From Ephemerocybe angulata (Eukaryota > Basidiomycota > Agaricomycetes > Agaricales > Psathyrellaceae): a stretch of 64,000 nt of DNA. The stretch spans positions 1,674,001 through 1,738,000 of the forward strand of contig JAACJK010000163.1 of assembly GCA_013368325.1 (NCBI GenBank). Reading direction: 5' to 3'. Shown here piece by piece: positions 48,701 to 60,150 of this stretch. How positions within the stretch are numbered: the first letter of the stretch is position 1; each line of letters starts with the position of its first letter. The position numbers and the translations under genes were made by a program. A model generated the notes under the pieces. The model saw nothing but the letters and a program-made list of their open reading frames with translations, ran no database searches and was not told the DNA's origin.

Positions 48701-51700
48701 GCCGATGAAGTCGCGAGTTAAGCTCACATCGGCGAGATCATATATAATTCCAGCGAGAGACTCAGGGTCGACGTCGCTATATCCCTGGGGTCCCGAGTCA
48801 TCCAGTGGATCAGCTGGCTGGGCTTGTGTCATGGTGTTCTCCGAACCAGCATGCTGGAAATCCTGAAATGGTGCCGGCTGAGACGTTGAGCCAATTGATT
48901 GGTGGTCGCATGCGCTTCTAGCGGGATCGTTTGCTGGAAGAACAGTCGAGTAATGAATGCGCACGTATTGGCGATCTGCAACGACTCGATATGGGAGTTC
49001 GCCAAATGCTGAGAGAGGCTGCTTGCAGTGCGACATGATGAGAGCGCCGGGTACAATCGCTTCTTGGACTTCTACCACGAGTTTTGACAAATGAAGGACG
49101 ATTGAGTCGTAGACACCGTCCGCAGGCTGCGTAGTAGCACATCCTCGAGCAATTAGACTGTTGCTCGGACCGAAGAGAAGAATAGGCGTCCCTGGTGGAG
49201 GTAAAGGTGCGCCGGCAACGAGGGGTGAAGGGATGGGTGTCAATGTCATCCGATTATACAGGGCAAGCGCGACGTAGGCGTCGCAAGCAGCGTACTCGAC
49301 TTGACTTGATGTCAGAGTCTCTCGTTCCCAGGCTTCCCCGACTCTGTCAGGAATGTTCTTGCGCAGACAGCGTCCAAGTACCTCAGCACAGATGTCGTGC
49401 AGCGCAGGAGCTTTGCGTGATAGGGAGATATATCTCTCCTCTGCAACCTTTGCAAGGTCGACTGCCCCTCGAAATGGTGTGGGCGAGTTGCATGCCTTCT
49501 CGAGGACTTTCAGATCGGACTCAATCAAGCGTCCGACCTTCAGGATTTGGGGATTTGACAGGAATATCTTCAATTGCTGGGGTAGTGCACCTGATCTCAC
49601 CATATCTGCAACCTAGAGTGATAGAGACTGTCAATATCATCCGTTACACTCACAAAGATTCCAATTGAAGGGATTTACCTGGAAGATATAAATCTGCTTT
49701 TTGTATGCAATCTGGACTATGGCTGTAGGGCTGCGGCCGACTATTCGGTCATTGGGCCCCGTCTGAACATTCCATTCAGTGTCGAAGCCGACTACGAGGT
49801 GCCCTTCACCATCTTCGGGTAAGTCGTCCATGATGGCTTGAACCGCAGAGTTGATTGAAGCAGCAGTGTTTCGAATGCTGATGCGGACATCCTGTGGTAC
49901 CGTGAAAAGTGGGAGATGCTCGTACTTCTCGACGGGTGCGGTATCAGCACTCAAAGATGGAAATATCTTCATCAGGAACTGTCGGTCTGACATATTGTCC
50001 GTGTAAAATATCAGCGGCTGCTTCAGGCCGTATAGATCGAGTGAGCGAGACAGCTCTTTCAGCGCCATCTCGAACTGGGAGTGAGCCTTGGTCGCTACGA
50101 GGCAGCAGAGTCTAATCTCGCCCCGCTCGTTCGTCACCGTCAACAAGGCAGTGAATACCTTTTCGCCATTGACTCGGATCAGATACTTCGTGAACTAATA
50201 AAAGGTAGTCAATATCTATGATGTCGCCTGGGGCTATGCTTAACTATAATTTAGCACTTACTTTATGGCTGTGGTCCAACGCGTTCACTTCTGCTGAAAG
50301 TAAAGACGTGTGCTGATCGAAGTGGTGGCCGTGCTGCTCAATGTATCGATCGTACACAGTACGCAAAAGCTGACCACCAGGGATGTAGCCATGAAAGCCA
50401 GCAGGGCTTCTATCGGTAAAAGGGAGGAATCCCGCGTATTTCGTTCCCATCCAGTCATCGAGAGTGTTCTTGCTGATATGCTGAAGGTATTGGAGGTGAA
50501 GTTTGTCATATTGCAGCAGGTGTTGCACACGGAGGACGTCCGAGAACTGTTTAGAACCCATCCCGGTTTGGAAGCAAGATCTCATCCACTCAACCATGTC
50601 GACATCAACGGCGCTTCGGTGACTGAGACGAGCAGGGAATTCGGCAGCAAGCGCAGGAGGAAGTACGGCAAGGATGCGGCTGTCCCAGCTACGGAAGGTG
50701 ACATTCTTTCCAGCTGGCTTTGAGCGACTGCACTGGGAGCATCGGTAGCGAAACCCGATAATCCAGAAGGTTGAGGCAAAGCTCACACATCTGCGCGGTC
50801 GCTCAATGTGCGTATGCCTCTGAAGTTCAGTCGAGCAGTTGGGGCACGGAATCTTCACGAGCGCTCGGGGATCCCAGAGAAAGAATGCTGGATTGTACAG
50901 CTTTTGTGGCGATAGATCAGGCTTCTGAAGTGAGAACCACGTTGCTTGTTGCGGAAATCGAAACGTCTTGTTATACCAATACAATCGAGGCTGTCCTAGA
51001 TGATTTCGGGTCCTACACTCTTCTATGTGACCATCGAACGCTTTCTTCACCTCCTCCGGCAGTGGTATGCGATTCCGAGTCTTCTTCTTTGGAACAGCTC
51101 CGTCCTCCAGCTCCCCATCGTCCTCCAAATCCCCCTCCTCTTCACCTGCATCTTCATCATCCGAGTCGTCATCTGGTTCACCTAGTCCGGCGCCATCTGC
51201 GCTCGATTCATCGTCAGCAATCCCTGCATGATTCGTGCCCTCCGCGATATTCTCCTCTGGAATCGTGCATTGATCAGACGGCACGACGGGTGGTGTTACA
51301 GGGCCAGGAGGAGGAAGGGGATTTGCTGACGCCGTTGGTGTGGGCACTCGAGTGGTAGGCTCTGATGCAGATTGTCGCGGAAGCCGAGTGCCGAAAATTG
51401 GCGCGAGGGGCACATTCTGGGCAGCCTTTGGGGGAGCAACAGTTCGCGTGCTCTGAAGGGAGTGAGATTTTGATATTCCGGGCGCTAACTGTAACGCCGC
51501 TTGGATATCAGTCGTGATAACGTGCGAGAGGAGGGAAGCACTCACAAAGGTCCCGAACTCAACGAGAACACCACCATAGGATGTATCCTTCCTTGGGCGG
51601 CCAACAGGACGCTTAGCCTGTAATGTGGGCGCAGGCGCAGTGCGTGCTCGTTTGCGGGGAAGGTGCTCATCGTCGAAGGAGGGCGCACGCACGTCCATGC

Positions 51701-51890
51701 GCGTCGGTGGTACTGATGTGCTTGTCCGGAATTCCCGCATTCTCTTTGTTCGTCCATCCTCCGTACTTGTCCCGGGATGCGTGTAGATGAAGGAGAACGC
51801 CGTATTACCTACATTCCCAGACTAGGTGTAAGCCTTTGCTATTGAACGAAAATGACGTGTGGTATACACACCGAGATTGGCGCCGGACAT
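42785..51890 (-). pseudogene. Transposase-like protein with embedded exonuclease (copy 2, interrupted)
   Basis: Exons as in copy 1: 51890-51872, 51808-50262, 50194-49679, 49612-48032, then exon 5 split into 47976-47516 and 43573-43558, then 43501-42785. Here the base missing from copy 1 is present, so exon 4 stays open past RGTNTTEGGVH into the RHNLL block before its intron. The reading frame is destroyed instead by 3.9 kb inserted inside the last codons of exon 5 (between Asn-Asp and Asn of NDNVYYK). The exonuclease residues (FDTEW, IESD, Y-x3-D), both candidate DDE Asp and the Glu, and the C-terminal Cys knuckle are all still encoded. Transcription from the 51.9 kb end could still give a protein lacking the C-terminal fifth. 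Confidence 0.85.
43574..47515. mobile_element. 3.9 kb nested insertion with 16-bp inverted repeats
   Basis: Comparison with copy 1 gives exact borders: host sequence stops after GTATACATTA (43573) and resumes with TCGTTCGTATCC (47516). The right edge is a 16-bp inverted repeat (ATAAATGGCCAAGGAA, 47500-47515) that matches TTCCTTGGCCATTTAT at 43609-43624. An extra 35 bp lies between the left host border and that repeat. There is no target duplication. The interior has an (AT)n run near 43707, an inverted pair around 44349-44403 (CCGTGACACGG/CCGTGTCACG) and several intron-like units (near 45300, 45581, 46108, 46336). No protein is recognisable; a 172-residue minus frame at 44502-45020 matches nothing I know. 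Confidence 0.75.
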
Positions 51891-52159
51891 GTTTGGCTGG
51901 CAGGTAGCCAGTTGGTCGTTGTAGTGCGCCACAGGCTGGTGCTGTGAGTGAAGAGAGAGGATTAGGTGGAACGAGTGTGAGGAATGAAGGCGCGGGGCTG
52001 GTACGATGAAGATGCAGGTGGTTGAAACTTGAGACAGCAGAGGCGCCCAACCGTGACAAGGCGCTCAATTGGCTTAGTCACGATCATGTGATACATTTAA
52101 AACTCAGATTCAATTTCAGTATTTCCGGCGGTATTGTCTACCGACACCATTACCGAGCA

Positions 52160-52179
52160 GAACCTCTCTCGAGAGGTTC
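52160..52179. repeat. Perfect small palindrome at the element border
   Basis: GAACCTCTC, TC, GAGAGGTTC: 9-bp arms around two bases, directly abutting the right end of element copy 2 and starting with the GAACCT direct repeat. The element may have inserted into, or copied, part of a palindromic target. Confidence 0.6.
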
Positions 52180-52414
52180 GACCACGAGAGTGGACGCTCC
52201 GGCAGGCGCCGATCGGAGTTTAAATATTCAATCTCAGACCATCAAAATCCCAAATGCACGCCAAAATCTGGACTAGGACGCCCTAAGACCCACTACCTAA
52301 AGGTAGCAGGCATTATTCCTTTAATTGCCCTCCCCTAGAATATGGATGTACAGTCTAATTATAAAGCAAACGATTCGTCTCGCAATATTACTAAGTCTAA
52401 AAGAAGGGAGGCCC

Positions 52415-53866
52415 TTAGAAGACAAAGTATAGCACCTTGGATCCAATCTTGAACAATGCTGTAAGAAAGCCCTCTTTGATTTTCGCAGGTACCGGGACCT
52501 CGACTTCACTATTGACAGCAGGTCGAGGCTTCTCGTCCGAGTGATACCTCCACACCAATTTCCGGACCCCCATTGGTGTAATCTCTTCACTTTGGTTATA
52601 CGCCAATGCAATCCATCTCCCGTCATCGCTCCATCCTGTGATAACGAGCGCGACGGGCCGCATGGCTCCATTCCATGTCAGCCCCAAACGTTTAACCAGC
52701 TTCGAATTCGCATCAAGGAGAGCAGCATCCATCCACACAAAATTCATCAGGAATTTGGCCTCCTCCGCGACTGGGCGAATAATATCCAGCACGTTCTTTG
52801 TACCCTCGGGGTCTTGATTCGGATTGACAAGTACGTATGCGAGTGGCCTTCGGTGGAGCTGCTCTATCCACAGGGTTGAGTTCTCCCAGGTGACCTCTTG
52901 GAGAATTGGGAGAGAGACCGCATCGATCCAAGCCTTAAGGTCTTGTTCGGTGACTTCAGCTATACTTGGGGTGTCCCCTGCGGTCAGAGGCCGGTACAGA
53001 ACCCGGCGGTCGTCAAATGGGCGGTATACGACAACTGCCGGCGCTACGACACCTGCTGCTGCAGCAACTGCTGGACTGCTAGATGCACCAAAGGCGTACC
53101 GGGCGTCGTAAAAGTACGATTTGGCGACAGAGATAAATGAGGGAGCAGCCTCCTCGAGGGGAAGGTATTGCCGGGGAAGATAAGCAACTGTGACGATCTC
53201 GGCCGTTTGGGGGTGCTTGATGAACTCCAAGAAGGCCCTCCCATTGGTAAGTTTTGTGACGGGGGGAAGCATCTCCCTGAATCTAGGGTTAGGCGCATCC
53301 ACTGAGGTGGTGTTACCAGAGGACTCACTTTGCCATATAGCTCACAATATCTGCGGCCTTTAAGAGTTTAAACGGTCTGACCCTAGTTGCGACACCGTTC
53401 TTATAATAATACAGTGCATAGGTTCTGCAAGATGTCGTTAAGCAGTTCTCGTCCCAGCAAGCAGTCGAACGTCAGACTCACAGAAAGCCATCGTACGTGA
53501 TGCCCAGGTTTCCACACAAGAGCTCCTCCTCTTCACAAGCAACTCGAGCCAGCTTAACACCTTTCCCCTTCAAGGTACTAGCTGCGCTCTCCCATTCCGT
53601 TGCATACTGAGCTGCGATTGGTGTCTGGGTGTGAAGATAGATCGAGATGAGAAACTAATGGCCTACGGAAGAAAGGGACATCGACGGACGGAAGTGCGGT
53701 CACTGAACATCACAAGGACAACATCCTCGCTTTCCACAGTTGTCTTGAAATTGGTCGAGGTGAGGTTTAGCACGTCGGAGTTGTTGGATCCCTCGGTGGC
53801 CAACGAGAGAAGACTCGAGCTCAAGACGAGAGACGAGACCCGAGAGAAGAACAGAAGTAGCTTCAT
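52415..53866 (-). CDS. Protein disulfide isomerase-like protein without a CXXC site
   Basis: Exons: 53866-53690, 53624-53482, 53424-53329, 53282-52415, giving 427 residues in a closed frame. It has a signal peptide (MKLLLFFSRVSSLVLSSSLL). Residues about 32-135 form a thioredoxin-like domain (VLNLTSTNFKTTVESEDVVL, then ATEWESAASTL, VKLARVACEEEELLCGNLGI, TYALYYYKNG). Where the CGHC redox centre should be, the sequence reads VMFSDRTSTPIAAQY, so the catalytic cysteines are absent. At least one more thioredoxin-like repeat follows (AYVLVNPNQDPEG, WMDAALLD). The C-terminus (KVLYFVF) is not an ER-retrieval signal. A non-catalytic ER or secretory-pathway chaperone role is inferred. Using a different first donor would change one or two residues only. 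Confidence 0.75.
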
Positions 53867-54350
53867 GAGAGATAGAGAGTGAATATGAAGCGATGGAAGA
53901 AAGACAAAGGCTTCGGGAGTCGCGTGCAACGAGGTTGAGTAAGAATCGTTCCCAGGTATTCGACCAAAGTGATGGGTGTTGGCTTCAGCCAAGCTTCAGC
54001 GCTCAGTATCAGGGCTGTGTAGTACCCAAGCCCTCGTTACTTACTTATGTATGTGAGAGATGGAGGTATTAGAAGGATCGGGATTGACGTGGTATTGGAG
54101 ACTGCCAGCCCTCATCATCGGCAGAGAAGCTGAAAGCTTGGGAGATGATGCAGAGTGTTATTGGTTGTGATAACATTCATAGTTCGGGGCGATGGGGGTC
54201 CATCTTCTTCGATCTAATCTAATCTAATCTTGTCCGTTCGCTTACCCCGTCCAGATCAATGACGTCTAGCAGTTCGCCGCCGTATGTACGTACTTGCTTT
54301 ACAACTCTTTCTCATACCACCACCATCGACAATCTACAAACGAACTTACG
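53867..54350. promoter_or_regulatory. Divergent intergenic region
   Basis: It lies between the PDI-like gene (minus) and the Fmp46-like gene (plus), so it should carry both promoters. It holds a short (TCTAA)n repeat at about 54213-54229. No convincing TATA box is visible on the plus side. Confidence 0.4.
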
Positions 54351-54936
54351 ATGTTCAACTCATTCAAACGCAAACCTGTAAGTCGCATCTTTAAATACGT
54401 TCAAACCACTGCTGACTGCCAGCTACTACCAGCCCCAGATCTCGATTTTGTGAGTCTTTAAGCACTTTGGCGGCACCGGCGCTAATCCTATGGGGCGCAG
54501 CCACCATCCATCCTCCCCGCCCTCGAAGAAGGCATTAGACCTTCTTATGCGCGCAAAAACCTCCCCATACCCCCCAACCGAACCGACGGCATCCCCACTC
54601 GAATACGAGCTTGACATCGTCGAGGGGCCACCGACCGCGGACCAGCTCCGCACCATCCTCTCGTACATGCCGTCCAAGGCGACCTCCCCGTCTATGGCAC
54701 TGCTCTCTGCACACCCGAGCGCGAGCGAGGCGAGTGGGAAGGGCGTTAAAGAGATTGCGGAACTTGCGAGCCGGAATCCGAAGGCGTTGAAGTGGCCCGT
54801 TGTGGTGGATTGGGATGACGGGAAGGCTGCTGTGGGGAGTGTGGATGGTGTGAAAGAGATTTTGGAAGCCTTGAGGAGGAAGAGGGATGAGGGTGAGAAA
54901 GAAGAGGATACTAAGCCAAAGGGGTGGTTCACTTGA
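54351..54936 (+). CDS. Fmp46-like mitochondrial redox protein (DUF1687 type)
   Basis: Exons: 54351-54377, 54433-54449 (17 nt), 54501-54936, giving 159 residues. The tiny second exon is needed to read PQISIFHHPSSPPSKKALDL, which matches the N-terminal strand of the fungal Fmp46 family. The family block GPPTADQLRTIL and the diagnostic KWPVVVDWDDGKAAVG near the C-terminus are present (family recalled from yeast Fmp46). It has a thioredoxin-like fold with a presumed mitochondrial location; the substrate is unknown. No cysteine is visible in the usual active-site position; SSPP takes its place. The C-terminus (RRKRDEGEKEEDTKPKGWFT) is charged. Confidence 0.82.
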
Positions 54937-56616
54937 GCGTAGGCTTTCTGCATAAAGCAAAGTGGCAGGACGAGGCTCTTGTGAGCAGGGAAGGTACACG
55001 GCTTCTGTCTTCTGTCATCGTCGCTAAGTCTTGGACAGTGGCCTCGCTTTTTTGACCCTTGGGACAATGTAATACGTTTTCAGATTATTGACTCCACGAA
55101 ATGGGATTGCTTCCCGGCCCAGCTCTGCTGGATCCCATCCAGTCGATGAGGACGATGGGCAGTTGCGATATTGGACTAGCAGTATGTGCTCCCGTAGTCC
55201 CCATCTCTCTGACTTCGTAGTCACGGTCAGTCACAATGTTCAAAAACATACTTTGACATCTGAAGCTCATGATCTTGCGCACTGACGAAGGTAGGGGTTA
55301 CCCCCTTGGTCTTTACCGAGGAGGACTGGACGTTTCACATCGACAACCCGGCAGGTAATCTTAACTCGCCTTCCTCGATTTACGCAACGAGGAAGTCGGG
55401 ACCTGGCGATCCTCGAGGCCCCGGTACGCATGATCCTACCCCGTTTGAATCTGACTGAGGCCGCTATCTTGTGCAATGAGATGGGATGAGAAGGCTTCGC
55501 AAAATGGGAGGGCTTCAAGTTGCCGTCACCTTTCCTTCAATCACCCCTTCACAAATACGTCAAGGTTTTACCTTCCGCTCTATGTGCATCCGTCGCGCCT
55601 CGATGCTCGTCTTGTCCGGTCGAGGCCTGCGCCTCTTACTAACAGTACCCCCTGAATTCGACATCCGATAAGCCCCCTCTTGAGAGTTCATTTGTGCACC
55701 TCTGACCAGTATCAGGACAGGCCAAGCACACAATACTTACATGAGTACATCGTCCCGGTTTTTCCACTTTAAGGTTCCGAACGAGAGGAACAGAGTTCAG
55801 TCAGCGGAGTTGGCATCATTGCGCATGCGGTCGCATTTCTCAGCCCTTCTCCTCGCACCATCATCATCCTCGACTTGCAGGTGGGGACCGGTCGGCTGCC
55901 CCTGTGGCTCCCATCCTCTAACTGACTGGCTGGTATCGAACTGTACTCGGGAAGGCAAGTAGGAAGGTGTGTAAACGACGCGGCTGCTGCTTGGACCTTC
56001 GAATTCGCGCGGAAAGATGAATATTCATTCACCGCTCGCGATAGGTACATAGGCAGCGACTAACGCGTGTTGCGCGTAGGAGACAAAGAACGGGGGTGAC
56101 AATGTGAGTTCCAGGTTTTTGCTACGATATCTGCCTCCGTTGTTCTGCTATTCGGTCGGGATGAGGGTGATCGACGATCGAGTCGCTACCTTGTCGTTCG
56201 AAGGTCAAGGCGCAGCCAGGGTATAATGCGTGCATGCTTGGTTGTTCGGATAATGGGTTTGGGTTTGCTCTTGGTCTGCGTCTACGCCATTTCGCGATCG
56301 TGGCGTCTCCGTACTTAAACGCACTTGCTTTTGCGAGCTCTTGTCACCGTTCGCCGACTGACTTGTACTCTCGTAGACTAGGCTAGGCAGACGACGAAAG
56401 AAACCCTCCCGATCTCTATCCTCCTCTGTCGACCCCGGGCAGCAGGAGTGGTCGTCAAGGCCACCTTCATTTCGCTTCCTCCCGCCGGCATCACATCGAG
56501 CCACCATCCACCCTGGTCCCCCCAACCCCCAATAATAGGGCGGAAGCTCTCGCGTACACTACCTCCCACCGGAAGCGACAAAGCACCACGAACGCAGCGG
56601 CGACGACGGGCCCTCC
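54937..56616. other. 1.7 kb without a gene I can support
   Basis: A possible minus-strand exon at about 55671-55579 would start MSNSGGTVSKRRRPRPDK and ends at a GTAAAA donor, but I could not extend it through following exons with confidence. Several other short frames occur. No repeats were recognised. Confidence 0.35.
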
Positions 56617-57431
56617 ATGTCCGCTGCGGCGAACCCGACGTCGGGTGCCTATCGGGACAGGTCGAAAGACCCGGACGTGGATCTGGAGAAAGGCATAGGT
56701 GTCAGAGAAGATGACGTGCAGGTCGTAGAAGTGAGTGTGCTTCTACTCATGTCTCTCTTCCCATGCCCATTGGACTTTCATTGCAGCGCCAGCCCACAGC
56801 GTCGTCCTCGTCCCCGAGCAAACCTAGCCCCATAACAACGACAGCTGCACCCCCATCCTCCAACAACCGCGCTTCCAAATCCTCCTCAAAACGCACGTCC
56901 AACTCCTCGCAAAAGCGCGACAGCACCAAGCCCTCCAAACGGCACTCCAAAACGCACCGCCGCACCGGCTCCTCGACGCCCTCGCTCGCCTCTCCACGGG
57001 GCTCAAAACACCTCCCCCCGCGCTCGCCCCTCTCCTCGACGCCCCCGCCCTCACCCCCCGCCAACGACGACAATGCATCCCTATCGTCCCTCACGCCTTC
57101 GCAAGTTCCACCCATCAACGTCACCAAGTACACCATGTCGCGGCGCCTCAGCCCGTACTGGAGCACGAAGAGGGGGTACGCGACGATTGCGGCGATTGCG
57201 CTTTTGTTTGTGGGCGTGATTGTGGGGGCGGCGGTCGGCGGGGTGCTCAGTAATAGGGCGGATCAGAAAGCGGGGGACAAGGAGGCGGAGGCGAGTAGTG
57301 CGGCGGAGAGTGCGAGTGCGAGTGGCGCGCTGCAGACGGGGAGTGTGGGTAGGAGGGGGTATGAGGCAGGGCGAGACCGGTGTTTGAGTTCGCGCCTACG
57401 CCACCGAGTGGGTGGTTTGTGTGATCCGTGA
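56617..57431 (+). CDS. Single-pass membrane protein, Ser/Lys-rich
   Basis: Exons: 56617-56730 and 56787-57431, giving 252 residues in a closed frame. The N-terminal half is disordered and rich in Ser, Lys, Arg and Pro (runs such as SKSSSKRTSNSSQKRDSTKP). One membrane helix follows RGYATIAAIALLFVGVIVGA and is flanked by positive charges on its N-terminal side (SPYWSTKRG), so the basic half probably faces the cytosol (positive-inside rule). A short Ala/Ser/Glu-rich tail follows. No known domain. The 3' end could be spliced further; the last 25 residues look unlike the rest. Confidence 0.6.
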
Positions 57432-58396
57432 TGGCTGTTTTCCTTTGGCGTTCCGGCCAAGTTCCGGCGCTCGCTGTGATGCGCTGTGCGCCGTTCGTCG
57501 GGAATTTCCTGTTATAGGTGAAAAGTTACCATTCGGGGCTAAAAGTTGAAAAAAGAGCTAACTTATTTACGCAGAAAAACATCTATTCGGCCTTTTCAGA
57601 CGGTGGCATCCCCTACCATGGCTGAGGTACACTCCTGTTGAAGAACGTGCAGAGCTCAGCCATGGTATCCCTCGGAGCAGCAATAAGCCCTTCGTTACGG
57701 GAAGCTGACTTTGTGTGCTGGCTTATATACAGCTCGCTACGCGCACGGACCAGAGGTACGTGGCCGCCAAGCTGTCATCGGTCATCCCGGCTGTCTTCGA
57801 AGTACGTACAAGTGACTCCCAGCACTGTCCTCCTTGAGTCGTATTCATTCCAAGTACCAGTTGGAATGAATAATGGCCTCTAGGAGTCGACAGGACCTCT
57901 TCCTCACAACTTCCTCACTTCCAAAAGCTCCTCCAGGCTCCAAACTCCTGCTTTCTGTCCTTGTTGCTCTTCGCTTCCATTGGTGGCGCTTAATACATCC
58001 GGGTTTGCTTTCGGTTCCCTCCTTGAACCCATTACTGATTTATCTTACCTAGGGAAGGCTCTGAGACATCCAGGAGGCTTGTGGCTGCAGGAATACAGAG
58101 GTGTAGGAGGGTATAATTGAGGTAGATAGTGTAGCATGCCTCTTTGGATAGCATTCTGCATGTACGTACACACACCCAGCCAAATGAATGTTTTGATCGC
58201 CCAGATGCATCCCGATCCCGATGAGCCGACTTTAGAATATTGGTAATCCTTTCTCCCCCGGAACCGTCGTTTAGCCTCCCACAACTTCTTCCCCCATTTC
58301 CATTCCGAACCACCCCGTCACTCATCACGGTTCGCTCGACGCAACAGCTCACTTCACCAACTTCCTCGTTGGGCTCTTCGGTCGTCTGACTCGTCT
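57432..58396. other. Intergenic stretch holding a hairpin element
   Basis: No gene recognised. It holds an inverted repeat around 57,603-57,662 (CCATGGCTGAG.../...CTCAGCCATGG) and the 31-bp hairpin at 57842-57872. Confidence 0.4.
57842..57872. repeat. 31-bp hairpin element, locus 3
   Basis: TATTCATTCCAA, GTACCAG, TTGGAATGAATA: a perfect 12-bp stem around a seven-base loop. Loop and outer stem match the 15,704 locus; the inner stem differs by paired changes. Confidence 0.65.
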
Positions 58397-60150
58397 ATGC
58401 GCACTGTTTATCCTGCTATGCAGCAACAGGAATGTACAGGAAGTCACGGACACCACACGCTCGCTACTCGCAATCCCAGCCCCCACGCATGCCCCCACGT
58501 ATGTCGTCCAGACTTTGCCAGACTTACTTTGACACCACGTTGCTCACCGGACGCACAAATTCAAATTTTCGAAGCTCGCCCGCCACCAAGGTTTATTGGC
58601 CAGCGGACACCGCAGGTACGCCCTTCCGCTGACCTTCGCCTCGACCTGCATCTCAACCAATATCTGTCTGCAGCTCTCCCCGGGACGCGACACGACCACC
58701 AAAACACCAAACGGTAAGCACCGTTTGTTTAGAAGCCGTGCGCAAACCTGACACCCGACCTTATTCTCAGGATGTCGAAATTCCAATTTTAGCAGCTCAG
58801 CGACGTCGGAAGTACAAGCCCTATGTAAGCTCTTTACCCACTTCAGCTCGTCGCCGAATAACGAGACCTTCTTCAGCGCAGCACCGCGATTTTGGCAGAC
58901 CAGAGAATCGATTCCGTGGGCACACGAAGCCCAACGGTAAGCGCTTTGTCCACCTCAGCCGCCGACACCAACGAATCGAGCTTCAGGATGCCGATCCATC
59001 AGCCACAGCCTCCGTACGTTCCGTGCCCACTTTCCAAGACGCCGAGAATAACGACGAATCCCCATTGTGCCCGCCTCGTTCGCCGGACGTCAAAATTTCG
59101 AATTTCACTTCTCCCGGCCCCAACATATATATAGCTTTCCCCCTGACGCAAAGATGGTACGCCCTTCCCCCATTGTACTCCCGGGCATCTGGGCACTCGC
59201 TGACAATACCCTGTTACAGTCCGCCGCCGCCCGCGCACGTCGCTACGCCCTCAATTCCACGCACGCCGTCTCGCACCCAGTCAATTGACAAAGCATAGCC
59301 AACCAGGCTCTCCGAAAATTAAGCGGTGCGCACTCACCTTCAAATTTCATCAGAAACATCATTAACGGCGTCCCATTCAACAGCCGCTGCCCCGTTCGGT
59401 ACACCAACAATTTCGACCTCCACCCACTTCGGATTACACCAAGACTACACCCCTGATCACCCGTGCGACCCAGATACTACAACCTCTGGCTCGCCGCCAC
59501 CGACGCCTCCGGACTACGGTACGTCACCTTTAGCATTGTCCGATCGGTGCTGATGGAAGTCTATTAGGTAGACGACAGCGGCGAAATCGCCAACAGAAGA
59601 TCGACGGGGCATTCAACTGCGCAGAATTGCCATGAAGGAAGCGCCCCTTGACTGAGAAGCCTGGTGAGTCGGATGTATCTCAGGAGATGTGGTGCTAATT
59701 GCCAAATTCGCTCTGGTGTAGCACGCGTGCATTGCGCCTCAAGCCGAATTTCCGATCCCCGGGAATCCAGAAATGACAGCGATGCGAGGGGCGGACCTGA
59801 GTGAGTGCGTCATTTCCTTAGCTGCAGAACACGGCTCACAGAGGCTGGGAGCCCACAGGTATTGAACCGCGCTTCTTTAGCACCGTACCCCCATTTTCCG
59901 GAACTCCAGAAATAGAACTTGCAAATTCCAGACCCCAAGCGCGATGACAGTACGCATATCGTACCTTGCACTCCTTACCCCAGACGGATACTGACTGTAA
60001 CTATATTAGGAGACGACTTACGGACATTGACGACATGGGGCGCGGGGCCGAGAAGACAAGCTCACGGAGCGGTACAACGGGACCGTGGACGTGTACACCC
60101 AAGGACCCCACAACATTGGCAGTAGCGGAGAGTGGGCTGTGTATTACGTA
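58397..60150 (+). other. Intron-dense, coding-poor tract (plus strand)
   Basis: Repeated intron-like units: GTACGCCCTTCC donors at about 58614 and 59157, GTAAGC at about 58714 and 58937, each followed by CTGAC or CTCAC and a CAG/TAG acceptor. Exon-like parts contain A/T-rich cores (for example ACAAATTCAAATTTTCG near 58554, TCAAAATTTCGAATTTC near 59091) related to those at 14.4-15.1 kb. A TATA-like ATATATATAG lies at about 59125. No continuous protein frame was found. Confidence 0.4.

Larger units (their letters stand above)
42281..52158 (-). mobile_element. TIR element copy 2, split by a nested insertion
   Basis: It has the same inverted repeats as copy 1 (42281-42303 and 52136-52158) in the same orientation. 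Without the insertion at 43574-47515 it is 5,936 bp, one base longer than copy 1. I counted about seven differences from copy 1 by eye, so the copies are very recent. A direct GAACCT lies on both sides (42274-42279 and 52160-52165), a plausible target duplication. Confidence 0.9.

Noticed and set aside
54213..54229. TCTAA repeat as a telomere-like or regulatory array
   Set aside because: Only three to four short units; an ordinary microsatellite.
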